DNA from: Hofstenia miamia
Taxonomy: Eukaryota > Xenacoelomorpha > Acoela > Hofsteniidae
Assembly: GCA_900660155.1 (NCBI GenBank)
Contig: CABFPE010000728.1
Coordinates: 111,320-175,319, forward strand
DNA length: 64,000 nt
Direction of reading: 5' to 3'
This document shows, one piece after another, positions 21,548 to 31,724 of the stretch (position 1 is the stretch's first letter; each line of letters begins with the position of its first letter). The position numbers were made by a program, and so were the translations under genes. The notes beneath the pieces were generated by a model. The model did no database searches. It was not told where the DNA came from and saw only the letters and a list, made by a program, of their open reading frames with translations.

Positions 21548-24500
21548 AAGTTTGATTAACTCTAGTACGCCTTGAAGGCAAAACTCGTGGACTACAATTA
21601 TCTATTATTTCAGGTTCGAAATCAGTGTCATCTAAGCTTTCTTCAGCAAATTCTGTTAAGTTATCATAAGTGGCATATTCATCAACACCATTATCAATTA
21701 AAGTATATTCGTTATTGTCATCAATGATGACATTTTCAATGTCTTTAATTGCTCATTTCAATCTCTGGAAGTGTACAGTTCTCCCGTTACTAAGTGTATA
21801 TGTGTTATGGTCGAGCACTTTCTCTACTATAAATGGCCCCTGCCAATTATTGGCTAATTTCCTTACTTGATTGTGATCAGTTGTGACGCGTGGCAAATAT
21901 GTGAATACTTTATCACCACGTCGATGAGATTCGCCATATAATTTTTTATTAAATGTTCGCTTCTGCCTTATACATGACTGGTTGGTATTATGAACTATAG
22001 TTAAATGAATCTCCTGCATGTCACTTAATAGTTGATTGACATATCTTTCTAAGGTTATTTCGGAATAATTCGGGTACATCATTGATAAAGAAGTTAGAGC
22101 TTCACGCCCGAACATGGCTTTAAAGGGACTTATCCCAGTTGTTGAGTGAACTGATGTATTGTAAAAAAATTCAACACACTCTATTACTCGTCGCCAGTTT
22201 TTTCCTGCTGCTCGTGATACTGCAACTCTAATCAATTTTATCAGAGTTCTATTGAGTCACTCCACCAATCCATTTGCTTGAGGGTGGTACGCAGTGGTAA
22301 AGTCATGTAATATTTCCAATTCAGCCATAAGGGTTTTCATTAAATTACTTTCAAATTGCGGACCACGATCTGAAACCAGACGAGACATAGGACCATACTT
22401 TAAAATCCACTCTTTGACTATTTTATCAGCTACTTTTTCGGCAAGTGTGCTGTCCATGGGAATGATTCGGGCGTACTTGGTGAAGTGATCAACGAGTACT
22501 AAGAGGTACTGGAACCCCTCACTATCACGAGACAGTTGCTCCAGATCGATGTGGACAATCTCATTTGGGCTTGTTGCAGCGCGACACTCTAGTTCAGCGC
22601 GTTGTTCTGGAAAGTGAGCAGAATTATTTAACAGACATTTCTTACATTTGTCAATTACGTCTTGCACTGTTGCTCTAATACCAATAGTGACATATCGAGA
22701 ATTAAATGTCTTTTCCATTTGGATAATCCCTAAGTGACCTTTCTTGTGAACTCTCCTCACGAGGTCCCTTTTAAAGTATTCTGGGATAGCAAGATGGTTA
22801 TTTCGACTTTTTACATATAGTAGACCTTTCATTGTTGTTGTCCAATTGTATCGATTGTAATATCTTACTGCCGTTGGTGAAAGGGGAAAAAAGGGGTCCT
22901 TCATCCTCTTCATAATATCAGATAAAATAAGATCATTTTGTTGGTGTCTAATAATTTCGTCTTCAGAGATTTCCTCACGGATTAGAATTGGAAGAATTTC
23001 CTTACCATTCCTATCGGCATTTATTTCGGGGATTAAATCATACTCGGTGTGGGGTATGAATGCAAATGGAACTTTTTCCCCAGCTGGCTTTTTCAAATCT
23101 CGTTCATAGCTTGGCAACGCGGTCCAATAATCGGCATTCAAATGTAAACGTCCAGGGTGATGCTTGATAGAAAATGAAAAGTCGTTGAGGTATTCGATCC
23201 ACCTGGCTACTATATTGGATCAATCTCCTGAAAACTTCTTAAGCCAGGCCAGTGCGCTATTGTTGGTGCGCACTACGAATTTCCTACCTAAAATGAAATA
23301 CCAAAACTTCTTTAGCGACTCTACTAACGCTAGCATTTCACATTTGGTTGCGCCGTAGTTTTTCTCGGCAGCTCGTAACTTTCTGCTGAAGTACTGCACT
23401 GGACATTCAACTCCATTTATTTCTTGGCTCAACACACCGCTAATGGCGACAGCACTGGCGTCGCAATCGACAATGAATTCTTTTGTATAGTCTGGGGTGT
23501 TTAATGACGGTATCTTCTGTAGCTCGGACTTAATCCCTTCCAATGCCTCTTGCTCAGTCCACGTCCACTTAAACTCATGGGATTTTTTAAGTAATTGAGT
23601 AATAGACTTCGTTTTTTCAGCTAGATCGGGGAGGAACATTCCGTAATAATTCAGGAATCCCATTAGCCTCTGCACGTCTTTTCTGCTCCGGGGTGTCTCG
23701 ATTCGTTCTAAAAACTGTTTTGCATTGGTTTTAATCGAAATTCGTCCGTGTTCGATCACCCGACCAAGGAATGTGACTTTAATCTGGGCTAAAGAACATT
23801 TATTCCCATTCACCTTGAGACCAGCTTTTTGTAACAACTCCAAGGTTCTATGCAATTTCTCGAGATGTTCATTGAAAGTATCACTGGCTACCAGAATGTC
23901 ATCTATATATGCGGAAATCCCCGGTTCAAGAATATTAGAGTCGTTTGTTAACACCTTGGTGACATATCGCTGGAACGTCGCAGGCGCATTACATAACCCG
24001 AATGCCATGTATTTCCATTCGTATAGGCCATAGGGCGTAATGAATGCGGTCTTCGGAATATCGGATTGACGCATTGGTACCTGCCAATAGGCTTTACAAA
24101 GATCGAGGCAAGAGAAAAACTTATACTTGCTGGCATCATAGAGTAGATCTTCAATTCTGGGTAGTGGATAAGCATCTTTAACTGTAATGTCATTGAGTTT
24201 CCGGAAATCGATGCAGAGCCTGTACTTTTCCCCTTGTCTAATAAACACGGTGGGGGCTGCATAGGGACTATTGCTTCCCTGAATGATTCCGCTCTCTATT
24301 AAGTCTTTGAGAATTTTTTCATATTCCATTTTTAGGTTTTCTGGAACTCGACGAACAGGTAGGCGGATGGGCTTCTCTTGCTTTAATTCAATCGCATGCT
24401 CTTCTCCGATTGCTTGTCCCACACTGATTGTACCATAATTAAACACTTCACTTTTGTTACGCAGTATTGAAACAAGGGACTTCTTCTCACTATCCTTTAG

Positions 24501-25277
24501 GTGTGAATGGGTCTCGTTATTCACAGTGGGGATCTTAACAGTAGGCAAATCTTCGAGGTCATGGATGGCAGTACAAATCGACAAACAGGAAGTCTCTACA
24601 CTTTCAACCCGGACTGGCACACTGATTATTTGGAGATCAGATTCCTTGAATCGCACTGGGCGTGTTGATCCGTTCAGAATGGTTACGTATGTTTTTCCCG
24701 AGCTCACTTTACACAAGTCGGGCGAAAAGGAGATGCCTTTGATATGTTTGCCCTTGTGGCCTGCAATCATTACATCACCATTTGTTTCCGGATTCGAAAA
24801 CACCGCTACTCGGGTCCAATGTTTAGCTTCCAAGTAAACAGGTTCCTTTAAATTGAACACAACTTCTCGCTCTGGAATCATTGCTAGCTGTGTGGCGTCT
24901 TGGTCTTTTATAGATATGGTGTTATTTTTATAATCGATTACACATGAATTTTTTTCCAAAAAATCATTTCCCAAAATCAAGTCGTAAGGAAGCTGATGAT
25001 TAGCAGTATCAATAACAATCAAATCTATTTCGAATTGTTCGGTACGGATTTTTAATGCGGCATTCTTTAATTTCCCTTTTAAAGATATTGGGTTTCCTGA
25101 TGCATCGATCAGTTTAATGTCGGCTGAAGAATTGATTGAATCACGGGTAAAACAAATGTCTTTGCAGCATTCGTCACTGATTATTGACGCTGCAGCTCTG
25201 GTATCGATAGTAGCATTAATGATTCTTCCGTTCATTTCCACAGGGATTAGGTTCTTTCTTATCATGTTAGTGATCAC
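21430..25277 (-). pseudogene. pol of copy A1 (PR-RT-RNaseH-IN), broken
   Basis: Domains in order on the minus strand are a retropepsin, a reverse transcriptase with YIDD (about 23900), an RNase H (VDCDASA, about 23465), and an integrase with an HHCC zinc region (GHLG...CKKC), a D,D-35-E core (DHFTKYARIIP, VSDRGPQFE, AYHPQANG) and a GPF/Y-type C-terminal module (NWQGPFIVEKV). The order PR-RT-RH-IN defines Ty3/gypsy. The copy is broken at a small number of points and is closely similar to A2. Confidence 0.88.
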
Positions 25278-25318
25278 TAATACATCCTGTGCACGTTTTG
25301 AGGGAGTTGGCGCTCCCG

Positions 25319-27065
25319 TTAATTTAAATGGGACGACTCGTTTTCTGTTAAGTCTACTAATAATGTATCGGGAGGAGTGACAGCCAGCTGCTTGTCAACT
25401 ACGAAACCCTCACCTTCAGCCACAATTTGAATCTTTGCTTTACAATTTGATTTGAAATGACCCTTCTCGCCACAACGGAAACATCTGACTGAAGACATGT
25501 CGAACTCCTTCTTCAGAATGGTCTTTTTAGGTTCCGGTTTTCCGGTGGTACCAGAGAGCTCGTAGACATCTTTATCAATTCGATTGGAATTATAAATCAT
25601 GTAGACTATGCTGATCGCTTTCCTTATGATATCATGCAAACTCTCTTCTGGGTCGCATTTCATTTCCAGGCGACTACGGATTGAGGGAGGAAATCCTCTA
25701 CAGATGTAAGAGAAAAGATCATGTCTAGAGTATTCGGGAGACAGACTACTCAATCGAAAAAGTCGCTCGACTTGCGTAATGTAATTTCGAATATCGTCAC
25801 CTCTCTTGAAAGACATATCACAAAGCAGCGTCTTATATTGGTGTTTTATATGAGGAGCCTTATAGTGATCTTCAAAAAATCCGACTAACAATTGATAATC
25901 AGTTTTGACGTTTCGATCCAACATCATATATTGATTATATGCGAGCCCACTCAAATACAGTGGAAATTGTGATACAGCGTCTTCTTGAGAGGTCTTGTAT
26001 TGTTTCATGTGAAGCTCGAATAGGAAAAACCATTCTTCAAAGGACTGTGAAACTGCATCGATCTGCCCCGTGAACTTGGGTAAAACCGAATGTTTACTGT
26101 GCACTGGTATCTGTCCAGGAGTCTTGACAGGGAGAATTGAACTACGAAATCGGGGTCGTCTATCTGAGGGACTACCATTCAGCAGACTCAAGGCATCAGA
26201 CGTATGTTCCTTTGAGCTGGTAAATGCAGAAACGCGAGGTGACTGCGCGGGACGTGTAGAACTGAACTCTCGATCTCTGAGGGAGTCACTACTGTGGTAA
26301 TTGATGCTTGCGTGAATGTAGGAATAGATGACACAAAGGAATTTGTGCAAGACGACACTGAAGGAGGAGGAATCATCTTATTCCTTTCGTCGCATTGAGA
26401 AGATGTCGGTGCATCCACAGGGGTTACATTTCTATTTCTATCTTGAATCATCTGAGCGAATTTATCAGTTATCATCTCAGCTAACTCCCCTAAAGCTTCA
26501 GTTAAGGTAGCATGAGTAACGAATTCATCAATCAGAAGTTTTGATAGATTAGCCTCTTCTGACTTAGCCATCTGAGTTTTTAATTCGTGAATTTGTAATT
26601 CCAAGGCAACAGTTGATTCTAGCATCCGCATTTCCATTTTCTGATACGCAACATGTTGCGTATTGAGTTCAGCTTGAAGAGATTCGACTTGGCACTCACT
26701 GTCCATTCTGCATCTTTCAAATGCTCGATTTCCATCTGTTGGGTATCAAAACGGGGCAAGGAGCTCATTACATTGTCAACACAATGATCATTATGAAACG
26801 GAATGGGAGGAGCATTTTGGGTATTCAATACTCTGCGAAGCCGTCGCTGGATGTCAGGGCTGCTAGTACCCTCGCGTGGATACGGACTGGTTGATGCCAG
26901 ATGATCTAGATGTTGGGATGTTTGGGTAGGAGAAGTCAGAGGACAGAATTCTAACAACGATCCAACGGTGCAAGGGGCAACGTCCTGGTTGCCAACGCTT
27001 ACACAGGGGACACTCGGAGGAGTCCCAAAAGTAGGAGAATAAGTAACTGTATGATTTGAATCCAT
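25319..27065 (-). pseudogene. gag of copy A1, broken
   Basis: From MDSNHTVTYSPTF (ATG at 27065) the product has a Pro/Ser-rich N-terminus, a predicted coiled coil (heptad-like QMEIEHLKDA, then VESLQAELN) and a capsid-like region (EWFFLFELHMKQYKTS). It ends in a CX2CX4HX4C zinc knuckle (CFRCGEKGHFKSNC), the usual nucleocapsid RNA-binding motif. An in-frame hydrophobic stretch precedes the ATG. A few breaks are present. Confidence 0.82.
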
Positions 27066-27488
27066 TAGTCTACAAGAAAAGTACCAAGAAATAATAACTA
27101 TAATAACTGACACTTGGGAGCACTTCCCAACCACAGAAGAAACACACAGCTCCTAAAAATCACAGAATCCAAACCCAAATGTGGGATTACGGCAGCACTT
27201 GGTAATAAATCCAACACATAAAGCACTGAGACAAAAACAGAATTGTAACAGGTAAAACACAAACATACACCAAGCAGAACACTTAAAATCGCGATTGCCC
27301 TCCCAATGGAGAGAAGAAGGATCCGTATACATCAGTTGGCAGATTTGCACTGAAATCCAATCGCCGTCAGGGGAAACAACTATCCCAGCTGACGAGCACC
27401 AAAACTAAACCAAAAACCAAATCCAAACCATCAAAAGAGAAAACCAAGAGTATGTTGTTATCACCTCAGCCTCCTGTCAACGTCCCCA

Positions 27489-27595
27489 TGTAGAATTGTG
27501 GGCTGTAATTATACTAGAAACTAATTGACTCTGCAGAAGGTTTAACATAGAAAACAACAGCCCTGATTCTGGGGAAACAGATAAAGAGAAAATAA
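27489..27595 (-). repeat. Copy A1 5' LTR, first 107 bp
   Basis: TGTAGAATTGTGGGCTGTAA matches the start of the other A LTRs. It is cut at the N at 27596. The primer-binding region lies immediately to the left (27471-27488). Confidence 0.88.
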
Positions 27596-27596
27596 A
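27596..27596. other. Single-N assembly junction
   Basis: LTR sequence on the left jumps to mid-gag sequence on the right, so the real distance and order are uncertain. Confidence 0.85.
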
Positions 27597-28250
27597 NGAT
27601 AGATTAGCCTCTTCCGACTTAGCCATCTGAGTTTTTAACTCGTGAATTTGTAATTCCAAAGCAACAGTTGATTCCAGCATCCGCATTTCCATTTTTTGGT
27701 ACGCAACATGTTGAGTATTAAGTTCAGCTTGAAGAGATTCGACTTGGCACTCACTGTCCATTCTCATAGCGACTTGCTGTGATAAAGCATCTTTCAAATG
27801 CTCGATTTCCATCTGTTGGGTATCAAAACGGGGCAAGGAGCTCATTACATTGTCAACACGATGATCGGGATGAAACGGAATGGGAGGAGCATTTTGGGTA
27901 TTCAAAACTCTGCGAAGCCGTCGCTGGATGTCAGGGCTGCTGGTACCCTCACGTGGATATGGACTGGTTGATGCCAGATGATCTAGATGTTGGGATGTTT
28001 GGGTAGGAGAAGTCAGAGGACAGAATTCTAACAATGATCCAATGGTGCAAGGGGCAACGTCCTGGTTGCCAACGCTTACACAGGGGACACTCAGAGGAGT
28101 CCCAAAAGTAGGAGAATAAGTAACTGTACGATTTGAATCCATTAGTCTACAAGAAAAGTAACAAGAAATAATAACTATAATAACTGACACTTGGGAGCAC
28201 TTCCCAACCACAGAAGAAACACACAGCTCATAGAAATCACAGAATCCAAA
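27597..28250 (-). mobile_element. Family A fragment: 5' gag and leader
   Basis: It repeats the N-terminal half of gag (coiled-coil part up to the MDSN start at about 28140) and part of the leader, a few per cent different from A1. It stops within the leader at the junction described for 28251. Confidence 0.85.
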
Positions 28251-29257
28251 CCCAAATTAATTTGGCGGTAACAGGTGGAGAGTGGGACCCGACACTATGT
28301 GTTGAGTAGCCATCACCATTTCCATCGCAAGTTCACCTTCCCATTGTTCCAATGTAGCATACTGTGGCTCACGTGATAATTGCATTAAAACCTCCCTTTG
28401 GGTAACTACTTCATCTTTCAGCTTAAAATAATGGATGGTTGGCAACCTGTTGCTGATGGGACAATTTTTCCGTAAGTTGTTTAAGCGACAAGTGAAGGTA
28501 TCATGAAACCTTTCATAGAGGCAAAATCCTTTCATAGCAATCATCAATGTCATTAATGCGTCAGTGTCAGAGGTGTGCGTGTCTTCTGAACGAATCCTGC
28601 TGTTAGGGTAAAAATGTTCAAATACTTCTCGCAAAGACCCCATGCGGGTCGCATGATCCATAGCTAAGGAGCAGAACTACTGCACCTGACTCAGCGTCAT
28701 CTCGTCAGGATCGGAAATGTCGGCGTGAAGCATTGTTATGATTTCGATACGTTTCGTTTGGTTGTCGTCTCCACGTTGTTGATCCACATAAGATCGCCAG
28801 CCACTTGAAACAGGATCAGTACTCTAGGATCGGTAGTTTGTATGACATTGTGGACCTTCTTCAATTGTTCACTAATGGCAGTTCCTTTATTAAATACATC
28901 ACAGATGGTTAGCTTCCCATCTAGAAAAATTCTTTCCTTATTGTCCCCAGCTAATAACTTGCCATGTGCTGACTTCTATTCATCAGACATCATCATTCTA
29001 TTCGCCTCTGCAGATGTACTTATATAGTTCATCTTATCAGGAAAGTTGACTGCGATTTTTCTCTTATTCTTCTTCACTCGCCATTTTGGCTGAATCAGCA
29101 GAGTCTCCACGCAGGGGGGTGGGATACATAACAAATTTTCCTTACGAATGTGATTCTCTAAATTGGTGAATTGACACTTGGTTTGTAGAGTAGCGGTTCC
29201 AATGGTCACAGGATAATTGATCTGTGCATGCTTAATTGTGTCCCAGAATTGAGTCCT
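28251..29257 (-). mobile_element. Family A fragment: 3' part of third ORF
   Basis: It starts at the CAAATTAATTTGG(C/T)GG end of the third ORF and runs through its last ~330 codons to the N gap. It is fused directly to leader sequence of another copy, with no LTR between. It is broken in several places. Confidence 0.85.
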
Positions 29258-30257
29258 NNNNNNNNNNNNNNNNNNNNNNNNNNNNNNNNNNNNNNNNNNN
29301 NNNNNNNNNNNNNNNNNNNNNNNNNNNNNNNNNNNNNNNNNNNNNNNNNNNNNNNNNNNNNNNNNNNNNNNNNNNNNNNNNNNNNNNNNNNNNNNNNNNN
29401 NNNNNNNNNNNNNNNNNNNNNNNNNNNNNNNNNNNNNNNNNNNNNNNNNNNNNNNNNNNNNNNNNNNNNNNNNNNNNNNNNNNNNNNNNNNNNNNNNNNN
29501 NNNNNNNNNNNNNNNNNNNNNNNNNNNNNNNNNNNNNNNNNNNNNNNNNNNNNNNNNNNNNNNNNNNNNNNNNNNNNNNNNNNNNNNNNNNNNNNNNNNN
29601 NNNNNNNNNNNNNNNNNNNNNNNNNNNNNNNNNNNNNNNNNNNNNNNNNNNNNNNNNNNNNNNNNNNNNNNNNNNNNNNNNNNNNNNNNNNNNNNNNNNN
29701 NNNNNNNNNNNNNNNNNNNNNNNNNNNNNNNNNNNNNNNNNNNNNNNNNNNNNNNNNNNNNNNNNNNNNNNNNNNNNNNNNNNNNNNNNNNNNNNNNNNN
29801 NNNNNNNNNNNNNNNNNNNNNNNNNNNNNNNNNNNNNNNNNNNNNNNNNNNNNNNNNNNNNNNNNNNNNNNNNNNNNNNNNNNNNNNNNNNNNNNNNNNN
29901 NNNNNNNNNNNNNNNNNNNNNNNNNNNNNNNNNNNNNNNNNNNNNNNNNNNNNNNNNNNNNNNNNNNNNNNNNNNNNNNNNNNNNNNNNNNNNNNNNNNN
30001 NNNNNNNNNNNNNNNNNNNNNNNNNNNNNNNNNNNNNNNNNNNNNNNNNNNNNNNNNNNNNNNNNNNNNNNNNNNNNNNNNNNNNNNNNNNNNNNNNNNN
30101 NNNNNNNNNNNNNNNNNNNNNNNNNNNNNNNNNNNNNNNNNNNNNNNNNNNNNNNNNNNNNNNNNNNNNNNNNNNNNNNNNNNNNNNNNNNNNNNNNNNN
30201 NNNNNNNNNNNNNNNNNNNNNNNNNNNNNNNNNNNNNNNNNNNNNNNNNNNNNNNNN
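29258..30257. other. Assembly gap (1000 N)
   Basis: There are exactly 1000 unknown bases, which looks like a conventional fixed-size gap. The third-ORF fragment enters from the left and AT-repeat and non-element sequence leave on the right, so the start of that A fragment is hidden. Confidence 0.98.
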
Positions 30258-30842
30258 TATATATATATATATATATGGACATTTGATAGAAATTTTAAAA
30301 TATCGCTAAGGCACTGGATACAAAAATATATATTGATAGTATGGCGGAGTGCACTGCATACTGGTCAAAAAAATTATTCTGGAAAAATGTGAAACCCATA
30401 AATATGAAATTAGATCTCTATCTTAATTGTGCAATGGAAGAATTTTTGGATAAACTGAATCATTCTAGTTTCCATCAAAAAAGGCAATAGCCACTGTGGA
30501 AAATTGGAAAGTGTGAGCAATTGATACAAATATTGGCATCAGCATGGAAATCAGCAGCATTCCTAATTGTTTATCTAATGAGGGGTTCGTGTGGAGCAAG
30601 GATTTGCCAATACTATAGTAAATAATTCACTCCTCCTAACATAATACACATTCCTAATAAATGTAAAGAATGACAGGAGATTGAGAGGGAAGAGTCGCCA
30701 CACTCAGCAGACCTGACATAGAGAACCTTGAGAAAGAGTAATATAGCACTTAATTGTTCATGGGCGCAGTGTAATGAAACCTAAGTGCTAATTAAAAATC
30801 TAAGCTCAGTGCATTATTCAACACCTGTAGCTTAGTTGGTAG
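30258..30842. other. Left flank of element B: TA microsatellite and unassigned DNA
   Basis: TA repeats (30258-30277) adjoin the gap. A 48-codon plus-strand frame (30342-30488, MAECTAYWSKKLFWKN...) is unrecognised and probably chance. The last 20 bases look like the start of a tRNA or tRNA-derived sequence. Confidence 0.5.
30828..30839 (+). promoter_or_regulatory. tRNA-type A box interrupted by element B
   Basis: TAGCTTAGTTGG fits the Pol III A-box consensus TRGCNNAGYNGG exactly and is preceded by a plausible acceptor-stem-like CACCTG. Element B is inserted 3 bp further on. No B box or anticodon arm is found on the other side, so this is a fragment (tRNA relic or tRNA-derived SINE head) or a chance match. 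Confidence 0.4.
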
Positions 30843-31704
30843 TGTAGAATCGTGGGGCGCGTCTAGCAGCTTGAGCGGTATAAGGTTGCAAAGAATTACC
30901 ATCGCCAATTTCATTGTAGAAAAAAGAACCAATACCATTTCCAAGAAGGCATTCCAGCTAGCGACCAATTTACACGGTGTCTCGCCAAAGCCAAATCGTT
31001 AGAAACCATCCTTACCAGCCAAGGTGCTAATTGTGTGTCTCAAGTTTAATTTCTAGCTCAATAAAACAAATTTAGCTCAGAGTTCTTGTTATCTCAGCTC
31101 ATGTAATAGATATTAATAACGTGTAATTACCACATATTCACGTATGCCAACAGCATTTTATATTTGCATTGTGTGTTGTTAAGCGCATGTACAATAGATC
31201 GAATGTGAGGTCCTTTTATTTCCTATACCTATGCATAGCCTTAAAGCGACCACAATATGGGCTCACATCAGTCAAGGAGCGAGTTATTGCCCCAGGCACA
31301 GCGGAGTTCCTCCCACATTATCGCTAGATCTTACAGATTCATCATTATTATATTCCTACAAAATCTAAAACAGTTAGAAATATAATAAGAAAAAATAAAG
31401 CAAACGTTATCCAGTGAGAACGAAATTTATTTGACAATTGATTACAATAAGTTCCCTATTTTATACAGAGAAACGGTAAATATTTACCGTTTTACAAAAT
31501 TCACTTCTTTCCCTCACAAATTAAACAAGCAATTACACATACTCTTTTATTGAGGGGACAATTAAAATAAATTCGAATATTAAGTTTGAAACTCTAAAAG
31601 TTAATAAAAATCACTAAAAAATTGTTGGTAATAGCACTGAATTAATTAAGGAGAGTGCCAATAAGTAAAAATAAAATAAACAAGAGGCCCCGAGTGACTC
31701 TACA
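30843..31704 (-). repeat. Element B 3' LTR (862 bp)
   Basis: It runs from TGTAGAATCGTGGGG to GAGTGACTCTACA. It retains around 20 CpG dinucleotides. On the element's strand it has a TATAAAA next to a 22-bp palindrome (31471-31492). The family A LTR shares the termini and the GAGTGACTCTACA end but little of the middle. Confidence 0.88.
31471..31492. promoter_or_regulatory. 22-bp perfect palindrome beside the TATA box of the B LTR
   Basis: Each arm reads AAACGGTAAAT inward, and the centre GTAAATATTTAC contains two divergent forkhead-like GTAAATA words. It lies within about 15 bp of the TATA box. In the 5' LTR the same place (41205-41226) is again a perfect palindrome, with AAACAGTAAAT arms. Confidence 0.6.
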
Positions 31705-31724
31705 CGCCCTCATTGCATGGTTAA

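Larger units (their letters stand above)
17637..27595 (-). mobile_element. Ty3/gypsy-type LTR retrotransposon copy A1
   Basis: It consists of a partial 3' LTR (17637-18056), an internal region of about 9.4 kb (18057-27488) and the first 107 bp of the 5' LTR (27489-27595). On the minus strand the order is LTR, leader, gag, pol, third ORF, LTR. Both outer edges are cut by single-N junctions, so target duplications cannot be checked. Compared with copies A2 and A3 it differs by a few per cent and is young. It is broken, with roughly five to eight breaks by my reading. Confidence 0.9.

Noticed and set aside
29206-30309. Long open frames of over 350 codons on both strands
   Set aside because: They consist almost entirely of unknown residues across the 1000-N gap.
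30820-30842. A tRNA gene
   Set aside because: Only an A-box-like start is present; no anticodon arm, T arm or B box follows on either side of element B.
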